Part shown: piece after piece, positions 9,821 to 18,201 of the stretch | Position numbering within the stretch: position 1 is the stretch's first letter | Layout of the letters: every line of letters starts with the position of its first letter | Translations under genes and position numbers: made by a program | Notes under the pieces: generated by a model | Databases searched by the model: none | The model's input: the letters and a program-made list of their open reading frames with translations, nothing else | What the model was told of the DNA's origin: nothing | NCBI RefSeq assembly: GCF_004745595.1 | Contig: NZ_SRLH01000006.1 | Location: forward strand, 186,001-250,000 | Reading direction: 5' to 3' | Length of the DNA: 64,000 bases | DNA from: Flavobacterium humi | GTDB lineage: Bacteria; Bacteroidota; Bacteroidia; Flavobacteriales; Flavobacteriaceae

Positions 9821-9938
9821 AATAGCTAAGATAGGAATTAAACCATTTGCTTCTGTCAAAGTCCAATGTTTTATTTAACAATACTTTAGTAACAAAACCC
9901 AGATTCATTCGTCATATTTGTTGAATAAAAATCAGTTT

Positions 9939-10838
9939 ATGAAAAAGATAATCACAGCTTTAAGCTTAATTATAGCTAGTTCGCTGTCACATGCCCAGGA
10001 TTTTCAGGGAATGGCAGTATACGAGTCCAAAACCAGTACGGCCGATTTTAAATCGAGAATCGCGGAAAATAAAGATATAACACCCGAAATGAGGAAAACA
10101 ATTGAAGAAAGGATGAAAAAAGCGTTCGAAAAAACGTTTATCCTTAATTTCGATAAAAACGCTTCGATTTATAAAGAAGAAGAAAGATTAGATGCTCCGG
10201 GATCCCAAAATAACGGTATGAGAATGATGGGTTCCTTTATGGGCGGCGGCGGAACCCATTACAAAAACATCAAGGACAAAACCTTTACCATCGATAAGGA
10301 AATGATGGGAAAAGAATTCCTGATACACGATTCCCTACCTAAACTGGACTGGAAATTAGGGCAGGAAACAAAAGAAATCGGCGGTTATATGTGCTTTAAG
10401 GCAACGGCTATGCAAAAGGCAAGCAAAACCGATTTCAGGAATTTCCGAATGAAAAAAAGAGACGAAGAGAAAGATAAAAAGGAAGCAGCCGCTGAAAAAA
10501 ACAAACCTACCAATTTCATGAATGAAGGCGAAATGCCCAAAGAAGTTGAAGTCGTGGCGTGGTATACTCCCGAAATCCCTGTAAGCCAAGGACCGGAAGG
10601 CTATTATGGATTGCCAGGCCTGATTTTGGAAGTAAGTGCAGGCAAAACCATTATTTTATGTTCCAAAGTGGTCATGAATGTTAAAGATAAAAAGGAAATT
10701 AAAGCACCTACCAACGGAAAGCCTGTCACACAAAAAGAATTTGACGAAATCGTGACAAAAAAAATGGAAGAAATGCAGCAAATGTACCAGTCCAGAGGTG
10801 GAAATGGTGGCGGCATGCATATAAGAATGGGGAATTAA
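9939..10838 (+). CDS. GLPGLI family protein
   Basis: Secreted member of the Bacteroidota GLPGLI family, named for the motif seen here as YYGLPGLILEV. The start is the ATG at 9939, which gives the signal peptide MKKIITALSLIIASSLSHAQ; an upstream TTG at 9918 would only add residues before it. The mature protein has about 280 residues, with a Lys/Glu-rich middle (about 165-185) and a Gly/Met-rich C-terminus. The function of the family is unknown. The next gene, 43 nt downstream, encodes an outer-membrane receptor-like protein. Members of this family often sit beside such genes, which suggests a shared role at the envelope. Confidence 0.88.
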   Translation: MKKIITALSLIIASSLSHAQDFQGMAVYESKTSTADFKSRIAENKDITPEMRKTIEERMKKAFEKTFILNFDKNASIYKEEERLDAPGSQNNGMRMMGSFMGGGGTHYKNIKDKTFTIDKEMMGKEFLIHDSLPKLDWKLGQETKEIGGYMCFKATAMQKASKTDFRNFRMKKRDEEKDKKEAAAEKNKPTNFMNEGEMPKEVEVVAWYTPEIPVSQGPEGYYGLPGLILEVSAGKTIILCSKVVMNVKDKKEIKAPTNGKPVTQKEFDEIVTKKMEEMQQMYQSRGGNGGGMHIRMGN

Positions 10839-10881
10839 GAGTAAAACCGCAAAATAGTTATCGCCAAAATCGAAGCCTTTC

Positions 10882-13623
10882 ATGAAAAAAATTACCATAT
10901 TCTTTGCCTTGATGGCATCCATTTCACTATTTTCCCAAAATGTCAGGTTGGAAGGGATCGTAAAAGATACCACGAACGCTCCTCTTGAAATGGCCAATGT
11001 CATGGCGGTCAATAAAGCGACAAAAGCCGTCGACGCCTATTCGATTACAAACGATAAAGGGAAATACCTGCTAAACCTTAATCCCAATGCTACCTATAAT
11101 GTTCGGATTACTTTTTTAGGGCTCAAAACCAAAAACCTTAGCATTGAGACCAAAACGGAAAATATTGTCCAAAATGTGGTCTTGAGTGCTGATGCGAATG
11201 AACTGGCAGCGGTTGAGGTTGTCCGTGAAATGCCGGTTTCCATCAAAGGGGACACGATTATTTATAACGCGGATTCTTTTAAAAACGGTACCGAACGCAA
11301 GCTGGAAGATGTCCTCAAAAAACTGCCGGGAGTTGAAGTGAACAAGGATGGAGAAATAGAAGTGGAAGGTAAAAAAGTCCAGAAAGTAATGGTGGAAGGC
11401 AAAGATTTCTTTGATGGAGATACCAAAATAGCAACCAAGAATATTCCTGCCGATGCCTTGGATAAAATCCAGGTGCTCCGGAATTATAACGAAGTTACCA
11501 ACTTAAAAGGACTGGAGAACAACGAAGAGAATGTAGCCATCAACATCAAACTCAAAGAAGGCAAGAAAAATTTCTGGTTTGGCGATGTAACGGCCGGAAT
11601 CGGTGTGGGAAATGAAGAAGACCGCCACATCATCAATCCGAAATTGTTTTATTACAGCCCAAAATACAGCATCAATGTCATCGGGAATTTCAACAATATT
11701 GGCGAATTGCCCCTGACCATGCAGGATTATTTCAAGTTTACGGGAGGGTTTAAAAATATGATGAAAAAAGGCGGGACCAGTTTTAATGTCACCTCCAATG
11801 ATTTGGGGATTATGGGGATGCGAAATGACCGGGCAGCTGCGATTGATGCCAAATTCGGTGCGGCAAACTTCAGTTATAATCCTTCAAAGGCATGGGCCAT
11901 CAGCGGATTCGGTATTTTTTCTGCCAATGAAACAGACCTGGAAACCAATTCCAGAACCGTAAGGACCGATAAACCGCAAGGTGGAAACCCGGTGGTTACC
12001 ACTGAAGATGTCCGGAACCTTTCAAAGCAACAAAACAACCTGGGGATGTTCAAGCTCAGCTCCAGTTATGTGCCTTCCGAAAAAGTGCATTTTGATTATG
12101 ACGGATTATTGAAAATTTCAGATCAGGATGAGCATGCGAGTGTTTTGTCGAGTATTTTCAATGATGTGTACACCACTAAAAAACAAAAGCCTTTTTCCTT
12201 CAGCCAGAACCTGAATTATTATTATACGATGGATGATAAAAATGTTTTTGCGTTCGAAATGCAGCATTTGTATCAGGACGAAAACCCGTTTTATAATGCC
12301 AATTTGTATAAAGATGCCTTGGTTAACCTGTTTCCGCCGCCTTTCACGGCATTGTCAGGATATGATAATTCCCAAAACCGCAATGATGTCAACCAGGACC
12401 GTTTCGTAAAAACCAATAAGATCGATGCCAAACTGGATTATTATTATATGCTGACCCCGAAAAGCAACATCAATATCACACTTGGGAATACCAATTCGTA
12501 CCAGGATTTTGACTCGCATATCTTCCAAATACTGGATAACGGTTCCCAAAACACGCTGGACGGCCCGGAAAACAACAATGATGTGAATTATGCCTTTAAC
12601 GATGCTTTTTTAGGATTGCACTACAAATTCATCAAAGGGAAATTCACGTTCAACCCGGGTGTTTCCGCACATGCTTATACGATGGATAACGAGCAGCTCG
12701 GAACCGATTACAAAAAGACATTTTACAGAGTACTGCCGGATGTGTATGCTTTATGGCAATTGAAGAAATCGGAAACACTAACCTATAATTTCTCCTTGTC
12801 CAATAATTTTACAGACATCAATAAATTGGCGCAAGGTTATTTGGTGCCTAATTACAATAGTTTGTTCCGTGGGAACAGGATGCTGGAGAACTCGCTTTCA
12901 CAAGTACATTCGCTGCGTTACTTTAAATACAATATGTTCAATTTTGAAAATATTTTTGCCAATATTACCTATACAAGGCAAGTGGATGCGATTAAAAACA
13001 GGGCGATGTTCACCAGTGTAAACCAGGTTTCCTCTGCTGTGAACATGAATTCCAATTTTGCTGATGAAACCCTTTCCGGAAATGGTGCGTACGGACGTTC
13101 TTTCCTTCGGTATTACAAAGCGGGCACCAGGATTGGCCTAAACTGGAGCAAGTTCAATAACATCCGTGTCAATCCGGACAATTCGGAATTTTTCCAGACG
13201 ACAAAATCATTCACGCAATCGTATAATGTGAATTTTTCGACCAATTATAAGGAAATCCCCAATATAGAACTGGCGTATAATTTCTCTGTCAATGATAATT
13301 TCAGTGATGTGTTTTATACCGATGCGCCTTCTGTCACATTGGAATATTATTTCTGGAATGCTTTTTCATTCACTTCCGAATACACTTTTTACCATAACAG
13401 GAATAAATCGAAAACCGTAAATAACGAATACGATTTCCTTTCCGCTAATTTGTTGTACCAAAGGAAAAACAGCAAATGGGAATGGAAACTTTCGGCGACC
13501 AACCTGCTCAATACGACTTCGTTAAATGACAGCAGTTTTAATCAGTTGGGAGGTTCGAGCAGTTTTTCAAGCTATGTGGTCCAGCCAAGATACCTCATAT
13601 TGAGCCTGAAATATGCCCTGTAA
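10882..13623 (+). CDS. TonB-dependent receptor-like outer membrane protein with carboxypeptidase-regulatory-like N-terminal domain
   Basis: Predicted outer-membrane beta-barrel of 913 residues. Signal peptide MKKITIFFALMASISLFSQ is followed by a CarboxypepD_reg-like domain (about 22-105: VRLEGIVKDTTNAPLEMANV), a plug-like segment (KGDTIIYNADSFKNGTERKL, then LPGVEVNKDGEIEVEGKKV) and many barrel strands rich in Asn, Tyr and Phe. It ends in LILSLKYAL, with the terminal Leu tolerated in this lineage. I see no clear TonB box, as is common for this subgroup. It probably takes up or assembles a substrate together with the upstream GLPGLI protein. The substrate is unknown. Confidence 0.87.
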   Translation: MKKITIFFALMASISLFSQNVRLEGIVKDTTNAPLEMANVMAVNKATKAVDAYSITNDKGKYLLNLNPNATYNVRITFLGLKTKNLSIETKTENIVQNVVLSADANELAAVEVVREMPVSIKGDTIIYNADSFKNGTERKLEDVLKKLPGVEVNKDGEIEVEGKKVQKVMVEGKDFFDGDTKIATKNIPADALDKIQVLRNYNEVTNLKGLENNEENVAINIKLKEGKKNFWFGDVTAGIGVGNEEDRHIINPKLFYYSPKYSINVIGNFNNIGELPLTMQDYFKFTGGFKNMMKKGGTSFNVTSNDLGIMGMRNDRAAAIDAKFGAANFSYNPSKAWAISGFGIFSANETDLETNSRTVRTDKPQGGNPVVTTEDVRNLSKQQNNLGMFKLSSSYVPSEKVHFDYDGLLKISDQDEHASVLSSIFNDVYTTKKQKPFSFSQNLNYYYTMDDKNVFAFEMQHLYQDENPFYNANLYKDALVNLFPPPFTALSGYDNSQNRNDVNQDRFVKTNKIDAKLDYYYMLTPKSNINITLGNTNSYQDFDSHIFQILDNGSQNTLDGPENNNDVNYAFNDAFLGLHYKFIKGKFTFNPGVSAHAYTMDNEQLGTDYKKTFYRVLPDVYALWQLKKSETLTYNFSLSNNFTDINKLAQGYLVPNYNSLFRGNRMLENSLSQVHSLRYFKYNMFNFENIFANITYTRQVDAIKNRAMFTSVNQVSSAVNMNSNFADETLSGNGAYGRSFLRYYKAGTRIGLNWSKFNNIRVNPDNSEFFQTTKSFTQSYNVNFSTNYKEIPNIELAYNFSVNDNFSDVFYTDAPSVTLEYYFWNAFSFTSEYTFYHNRNKSKTVNNEYDFLSANLLYQRKNSKWEWKLSATNLLNTTSLNDSSFNQLGGSSSFSSYVVQPRYLILSLKYAL

Positions 13624-13632
13624 TAGTATAGA

Positions 13633-13656
13633 AGTTGCTTTTTAGCAGCTTTTTTT
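13633..13656 (+). terminator. Intrinsic terminator after the receptor gene
   Basis: AGTTGCT pairs with AGCAGCT (one G-U pair) around a 4-nt T loop, followed by six T. Confidence 0.6.
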
Positions 13657-13713
13657 ATGGATAATTGTTGAAAACGTTTGAGGCAAATGCTTTTCCTTTT
13701 GTAAAGTAAGACC

Positions 13714-13721
13714 TACATTTG
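13714..13721 (+). promoter_or_regulatory. TAnnTTTG promoter box
   Basis: TACATTTG matches the Bacteroidota -7 consensus. It lies 19 nt before the ATG at 13741 and would make the ATG at 13723 almost leaderless, which supports the later start. No -33 TTG at standard spacing is visible. Confidence 0.5.
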
Positions 13722-13740
13722 AATGAAATATGCCGCACAA

Positions 13741-15975
13741 ATGAAAAAAATACTGATTGCACTTTTGCTGGTTCCTTCCTTTTCCTATTCGCAGGAAAAA
13801 GAAATTAAAAACGGGACCTACATTTCCACAAGACAAACCGAAAAATTAAAACTGAATTTAGTAGACGGGAATAAATACGAGCTCGTTTTCCTGTATGGGA
13901 ATTATGAGAAAAAAGGCGATACGCTTTTCCTGGGGAACCAGGTTGGCAAAAAATCGTATTTCTCCGCGAAGTTCCATTCCGATGCCGGGATTTCCAACAA
14001 GGTTACCGTAAAAATAAAAAACAAATACATCACTACGTTTATGACCCAGATCTATGTAGGGACACAAGACGGAAGCTTGCCGGTACAATACAAAAAGCTG
14101 TCGGAATTGGTCAATAACGAATCGCTGGATTATGAGGCTGAAGAGTTGAGTTTTACCATTAACCGGTCCCAATACCTGTATTTGGTGTATGAAAATTACG
14201 AGGGCAAAACGGCGCTGTCAAAATATACCGTTCCGAATAAGGTTTCCGGGATTGACGCAGATTTTGAAATGAACAATTTCGGGGATATCCAGCTCAAAGC
14301 GTATTATAATAAAGAAAATAACGAACTGGTCATCGCCGATCTTTTTGGCAAAAACCCATTGGCATTTAAGCTGGAAGGCAATATCGAAAGCGAAATCAAG
14401 TATGAAGTCCAGCCGGATGAAATCAAAAACCTGGCCTCCTGGACTTACGAAGGAAAAGACAAAGACGAAAGCGGATTGGGTTATGCCGTTGCCGATTCCG
14501 CGGCTGCGCCAAAATATGATTTCAAATTAAAAACAGAGAACAACTTGGCTGAAGCGCTTAAAGCTACTCAAAAAGCAGCCAGCAAATACCTTGTCCTGTA
14601 TTACGATCCAAAGAATAAAAATGCCCAAAAAGAGTTTGACGGCTTTATCCAAAGCCAATCTACCGAGGTAAGTTACATGCTTTACGACGGATACGATGCA
14701 AAATACGATCTGTATAATTATTATAGGCTTACCGATAAAGACAGGAGTTGGATAAAAAAGAACCACATCAGCGAATCCCAGAATGTTATTGTGGTCAATT
14801 CCGATGGGATGGTTTTGAGTACATCCAAAGGAAACCTGGAGGCCAACAAGAACCTATTTTATTATTACGATGTCTTTTATTCAACCCTAAACAGGCTCAA
14901 TGCATTGCTAACTTTTGATAAAAGCATCCATACCGAAAAAATATCCGACGCAGCATTACTGAAAGCTTTTGCACAGGTTTCCGCATTGGATACCTACGGA
15001 TTATCAGAGGATTTGTATGCTCCGGAGCCGCCTGCTGCTGAAAATACGGACCTTGCGGCAACGGTGGTAACAGTTGACGAAACACCGCAATACAAAAAAA
15101 CGGAAGTAAAGCTGGATAAAAACCAAGTGGATAAATATTGGCAGCGATTGCTCAAAGCCTATGGAAAAGAAGCAAATCCCAATATGGAACTGGTAGCGGT
15201 AATCTCTAAAGAAATTAAAAACGAAGGATTCAGCAGGCAGTTTTTTGGAACTGAAAAAACATTGAATGATACTGATTTTAACGCTATTGAATACCTTCTC
15301 AAGCATTACGATGCCATTAAAGCTGAGCAAAATAAAACAGCAGACAGCAGCTATTTAGCAGAAAATATAGGGAAGGTGATTTCCGATGCTTTGTACAAGA
15401 ACAATACCTTGCCACAGGGAGAAATAACAACTGGACAACAGCAAAAATCCATAGAAATGTACAAACGGTTGGCGGCCAAAGAAAGCGATAACCTGGAGAT
15501 AAACAGGAATTACTTTTATGTTGTAAGTGCCATGGCCGAGAAACTCCACGTGGAAGATCTGTATATTGACCAGTACAATGATTTCTTTACAAAATTGTTT
15601 GACGGAAAAACAGGCATAATTGAAAAAATAGACGAACTCTATACCCAAAAAGACAACTATAATTACGAAAGTTGGGGCGATTTTAAAAATTACTTTTCCA
15701 ATTTATCCAATGAAGCTGCCTGGTTTGTTGTGACCAAATCGAATAACCCCGAGCATGTCAAAAAAGCCATAAAGTGGTCTGAATCCAGTTTGGCCATAGC
15801 CAAGAACAATGCGTATTACCTGGATACGCTGGCCCGGTTGTATTACAAAAACGGAGAAAAAGAAAAGGCTGTAAAAACCCAGGAACAAGCAGTGCGCTAT
15901 TCGGAAGGCATCGATGAAGAAACGAAGGAAGATATTGAGGCAACCCTGCAAAAAATGAAAACCGGGACCTATTAA
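13741..15975 (+). CDS. Secreted protein with thioredoxin-like segment and C-terminal TPR repeats, function unknown
   Basis: A 744-residue protein starting with the signal peptide MKKILIALLLVPSFSYSQ; the in-frame ATG 18 nt upstream is less likely because a -7 promoter box abuts it. The N-terminal 250 residues are beta-rich and match nothing I can name. Residues around 270-385 look like a thioredoxin-fold segment (YLVLYYDPKNKNAQKEF, then NVIVVNSDGMVLST) but lack a CxxC active site. Residues from about 560 are helical with at least one clear TPR unit near the end (NNAYYLDTLARLYYKNGEKE). A role as periplasmic scaffold or chaperone is possible but unproven. Confidence 0.82.
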   Translation: MKKILIALLLVPSFSYSQEKEIKNGTYISTRQTEKLKLNLVDGNKYELVFLYGNYEKKGDTLFLGNQVGKKSYFSAKFHSDAGISNKVTVKIKNKYITTFMTQIYVGTQDGSLPVQYKKLSELVNNESLDYEAEELSFTINRSQYLYLVYENYEGKTALSKYTVPNKVSGIDADFEMNNFGDIQLKAYYNKENNELVIADLFGKNPLAFKLEGNIESEIKYEVQPDEIKNLASWTYEGKDKDESGLGYAVADSAAAPKYDFKLKTENNLAEALKATQKAASKYLVLYYDPKNKNAQKEFDGFIQSQSTEVSYMLYDGYDAKYDLYNYYRLTDKDRSWIKKNHISESQNVIVVNSDGMVLSTSKGNLEANKNLFYYYDVFYSTLNRLNALLTFDKSIHTEKISDAALLKAFAQVSALDTYGLSEDLYAPEPPAAENTDLAATVVTVDETPQYKKTEVKLDKNQVDKYWQRLLKAYGKEANPNMELVAVISKEIKNEGFSRQFFGTEKTLNDTDFNAIEYLLKHYDAIKAEQNKTADSSYLAENIGKVISDALYKNNTLPQGEITTGQQQKSIEMYKRLAAKESDNLEINRNYFYVVSAMAEKLHVEDLYIDQYNDFFTKLFDGKTGIIEKIDELYTQKDNYNYESWGDFKNYFSNLSNEAAWFVVTKSNNPEHVKKAIKWSESSLAIAKNNAYYLDTLARLYYKNGEKEKAVKTQEQAVRYSEGIDEETKEDIEATLQKMKTGTY

Positions 15976-15984
15976 ATAAAAAAA

Positions 15985-16016
15985 GCCTGACTGGATGAAC
16001 AGTCAGGCTTTTTTTA
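15985..16016. terminator. Bidirectional intrinsic terminator
   Basis: GCCTGACTG and CAGTCAGGC form a perfect 9-bp stem with loop GATGAA, with A runs on the left and T runs on the right. It separates the convergent TPR-protein gene and metK. Confidence 0.9.
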
Positions 16017-16027
16017 TTTTGATAGTA

Positions 16028-17278
16028 TTACAACCCGAAAGCCGCTTTTACTTTATCTACATAATCCAATTTTTCCCAAGTAAACAACTCGACAGTTACT
16101 GTTTTAGGAGCGCCATTTGGCAATTGGAAAGTTTTTGTAACCGTTTCAGGTTTTCGTCCCATGTGACCATAAGCTGCAGTTTCGCTATAAATAGGATTTC
16201 TTAATTTCAAACGCTGCTCAATAAAATACGGACGCATATCAAATACGTTCTCAACAATTTTACTGATTTCCCCGTCAGTCATATTTACTTTAGAAGTTCC
16301 ATATGTTACTACGTTGATAGAAGTTGGTTTTGCCACTCCAATCGCATAAGAAACCTGTACTAAAACTTCTTCGCATAATCCGGCAGCAACTAAGTTTTTA
16401 GCAATGTGGCGTGTAGCATACGCTGCAGAACGGTCCACTTTACTTGGGTCTTTTCCAGAGAAAGCACCACCACCGTGAGCTCCTTTTCCACCATAGGTAT
16501 CCACGATGATTTTTCTTCCTGTTAAACCGGTATCCCCATGCGGCCCACCGATTACGAATTTTCCGGTTGGGTTAATGTGATACGTAATATTGTCATTAAA
16601 TAAATGAGCATATTGAGGGTATTTTGCCTTAATTCTCGGAATCAAAATCGACACTAAATCACTTTTGATTTTAGCCAACATTTCAGCTTCTGCAGCAAAA
16701 TCATCATGTTGTGTAGAAATTACGATAGCGTCAATCCTAGATGGTTTGTTATCATCAGAATACTCTAAAGTTACCTGTGATTTTGCATCCGGGCGTAAAT
16801 ATTTAATTTCGTTATTCTCTCTTCTTAAGTTAGCCAATTCAATCAACAAAGCATGAGATAAATCTAACGCCAAAGGCATATAGTTCTCCGTTTCATTTGT
16901 TGCATAACCAAACATCATTCCCTGGTCACCTGCACCTTGCTCTTCTTTGCTTGCTCTGTCTACACCTTGGTTAATATCGGCAGATTGTTCGTGGATAGCA
17001 GATAAAACACCACACGAATCAGCTTCAAACATATACTCGCTTTTAGTGTATCCAATCTTACGGATAACTTCACGCGCAATTAATTGCACATCAAGATAGG
17101 TGTTTGATTTTACTTCGCCCGCAAGGATTACCTGGCCTGTCGTAACCAAAGTTTCACACGCTACTTTCGATTCGGCATCAAAAGCCAGGAAATTATCGAT
17201 TAATGCATCTGAAATCTGATCGGCTACTTTGTCCGGATGTCCTTCACTTACTGATTCTGACGTAAATAAATATGCCAT
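16028..17278 (-). CDS. metK: S-adenosylmethionine synthetase
   Basis: Makes SAM from methionine and ATP. Full-length protein of 416 residues. Motifs include GHPDKVADQ at residues 13-21 (His14, Asp16), the [10 protein letters not shown] motif, [13 protein letters not shown] and the glycine-rich phosphate loop [15 protein letters not shown]. Codon use is more AT-rich and biased than in the neighbours, as expected for a highly expressed gene. It is transcribed away from the methionine biosynthesis genes. Its leader of about 130 nt carries a SAM-II-like aptamer, so feedback by its own product is likely. Confidence 0.97.
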   Translation of the reverse strand: MAYLFTSESVSEGHPDKVADQISDALIDNFLAFDAESKVACETLVTTGQVILAGEVKSNTYLDVQLIAREVIRKIGYTKSEYMFEADSCGVLSAIHEQSADINQGVDRASKEEQGAGDQGMMFGYATNETENYMPLALDLSHALLIELANLRRENNEIKYLRPDAKSQVTLEYSDDNKPSRIDAIVISTQHDDFAAEAEMLAKIKSDLVSILIPRIKAKYPQYAHLFNDNITYHINPTGKFVIGGPHGDTGLTGRKIIVDTYGGKGAHGGGAFSGKDPSKVDRSAAYATRHIAKNLVAAGLCEEVLVQVSYAIGVAKPTSINVVTYGTSKVNMTDGEISKIVENVFDMRPYFIEQRLKLRNPIYSETAAYGHMGRKPETVTKTFQLPNGAPKTVTVELFTWEKLDYVDKVKAAFGL

Positions 17279-17351
17279 AATAAAAATTATTTTTTAAATT
17301 AATTTTAGTGAAGAAAAAAATAAGATTGCAGGGAAAGGCTAAAGAAGTGTT

Positions 17352-17406
17352 TCTGCTTTAGCATTTTTTTTACGAGGTTGCAATCAGTACAAATTTTTCC
17401 TCACGG
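17352..17406 (-). promoter_or_regulatory. Candidate SAM-II-type riboswitch in the metK leader
   Basis: Read on the minus strand, TGAGG (17403-17399) pairs with CCTCG (17377-17373) as P1. The loop holds AATTT, CTG (17387-17385) and TTGCAA (17383-17378). After P1 come TAAA and GCTAAAG (17362-17356), then CAG (17355-17353), which can pair with the loop CTG. This order of AUUU, UUGCA, UAAA and GCUAAA plus the pseudoknot pairing matches the SAM-II (metA-type) layout as I know it. The GAUUU element reads AAUUU, so the match is not perfect. Downstream segments CTTTAGC (17344-17338) and TGCAATC (17330-17324) could pair with aptamer strands and act as expression platform. Confidence 0.65.
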
Positions 17407-17416
17407 TTTTCGTCTG

Positions 17417-17446
17417 CAAAGGTATGAAACGAAATCGAATTCCAAA
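17417..17446 (-). promoter_or_regulatory. metK promoter (TTTG-N18-TACCTTTG)
   Basis: On the minus strand TTTG (17446-17443) is followed after 18 nt by TACCTTTG (17424-17417), a good fit to the Bacteroidota consensus. Transcription would start just upstream of the SAM-II-like aptamer. Confidence 0.65.
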
Positions 17447-17615
17447 TTAATCTTTGCTTTTTTTTGAAATCTTTATGAAAATCAATCTTTTGGGAAAAAC
17501 TAAATACGTAGTATTTAAATATATAAACGGGTTTCTTAAATGTTAAATTTTGAAATTAAATTTTTTTAATCCGAAAATAGTTCAGAAGTTTGCTCCATCA
17601 AAATCAAGTAAAAAA

Positions 17616-17684
17616 ATGAATTCAACAATGCGCAATATGTGTTATATGATGTGGAAAATTTCCGCAGGGGACACTATTGCATAA
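17616..17684 (+). CDS. Methionine-rich leader peptide 1 (attenuator)
   Basis: A 22-codon ORF starting ATG with five Met codons, including a cluster MNSTMRNMCYMMW. It is too short to be an ordinary gene. Ten nt after the Trp codon of that cluster, GCAGGGG (17664-17670) is complementary to CCCCTGC (17713-17719), the 5' arm of the terminator that follows the stop codon by 27 nt. A ribosome stalled on Met codons would leave GCAGGGG free to block the terminator, while one that reaches the stop would cover it. This is the classical layout of ribosome-mediated attenuation. The codons and the pairings are visible; regulation is inferred. Confidence 0.72.
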   Translation: MNSTMRNMCYMMWKISAGDTIA

Positions 17685-17711
17685 TTTTGAATTTTTAAAA
17701 TATACAATCAG

Positions 17712-17738
17712 ACCCCTGCCCACCGCAGGGGTTTTTTT
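17712..17738 (+). terminator. Attenuator terminator 1
   Basis: ACCCCTGC and GCAGGGGT form a perfect 8-bp GC-rich stem with a 5-nt loop, followed by seven T. The 5' arm is also complementary to GCAGGGG inside leader ORF 1, giving a mutually exclusive antiterminator. Confidence 0.85.
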
Positions 17739-17787
17739 ATTCCAAAACACAAAAAAACAAAACTTAAGTCAATACCGGATTAGAACC

Positions 17788-17886
17788 ATGAAAATTACAG
17801 CAGCAAAAAATAATATGAACCGAGGAATGATGTGCATGTATATGTGCCGCATCCCGCATTATTGTTGCCGAAAACGGAAGAGTTAA
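17788..17886 (+). CDS. Methionine/cysteine-rich leader peptide 2 (attenuator)
   Basis: A 32-codon ORF with six Met and four Cys codons, clustered as MMCMYMC at codons 14-20, with CC at 26-27. A longer frame open from 17677 would run through terminator 1, so the ATG at 17788 is preferred. Fifteen nt after codon 20, TGTTGCC (17863-17869) plus AAAA (17871-17874) and GG (17876-17877) can pair with 17915-17928, which overlaps the 5' arm and loop of terminator 2. The pairing has one bulged G, one G-U pair and one C-C mismatch. The layout repeats that of leader 1. Its codons fit control by charged Met-tRNA, perhaps also Cys-tRNA. Confidence 0.72.
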   Translation: MKITAAKNNMNRGMMCMYMCRIPHYCCRKRKS

Positions 17887-17910
17887 TCTCTAATTATAGT
17901 TCAAAACTGT

Positions 17911-17947
17911 AAAGCCCTTTTGGTAACATTTCCAAAAGGGCTTTTTT
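17911..17947 (+). terminator. Attenuator terminator 2
   Basis: AAAGCCCTTTTGG and CCAAAAGGGCTTT form a perfect 13-bp stem around an 8-nt loop, followed by a T run. It begins 25 nt after the stop of leader ORF 2 and precedes the OsmC-metX-metZ genes. Confidence 0.88.
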
Positions 17948-18006
17948 ATTCCCAATACGCCCGGGAATGTAAAAACAGAATCATAATTCATTAAAAAATT
18001 TAAGTC

Positions 18007-18183
18007 ATGTCAATACTAACAAAGAAATTAAGAATATTTCAGCCTTCGCCCGAAAAGCAGCAAACGGCTGAATCCAAAACAACAGAGAAACAGCTAACAG
18101 CCGAAAGCGGTATCACATTGGAAATTGCGGAATTCCTGCTTTTCCAGATCAATTCAGGTGAAAACGAAATTTTGTTTATCTAA
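18007..18183 (+). CDS. Small protein of 58 residues, function unknown
   Basis: Begins MSILTKKLRIFQPSPEKQ and ends in a more hydrophobic stretch (ITLEIAEFLLFQINSGENE). The middle is hydrophilic and rich in Gln, Lys, Glu and Thr. I do not recognise a family. It is the first ORF after the second attenuator, and the OsmC-family gene follows 18 nt after its stop, so it should be co-transcribed with the methionine genes. Normal codon use and tight spacing favour a real gene. Confidence 0.6.
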   Translation: MSILTKKLRIFQPSPEKQQTAESKTTEKQLTAESGITLEIAEFLLFQINSGENEILFI

Positions 18184-18201
18184 CTTTTAAAAACAGCCAT
18201 C

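Larger units (their letters stand above)
17279..17615. other. Divergent intergenic region between metK and the met leader
   Basis: Holds, on the minus strand, the metK promoter and SAM-II-like leader. The right half (about 17450-17615) is AT-rich (runs such as TTAAATTTTGAAATTAAA) and should contain the promoter for the plus-strand leader ORFs. I cannot fix its boxes: GAAGTTTG at 17585 misses the consensus by one base. Confidence 0.6.

Noticed and set aside
17677..17886. Longer version of leader ORF 2 starting at a TTG
   Set aside because: It would read through attenuator terminator 1; the ATG at 17788 gives the compact Met/Cys-rich leader with the right spacing to terminator 2.
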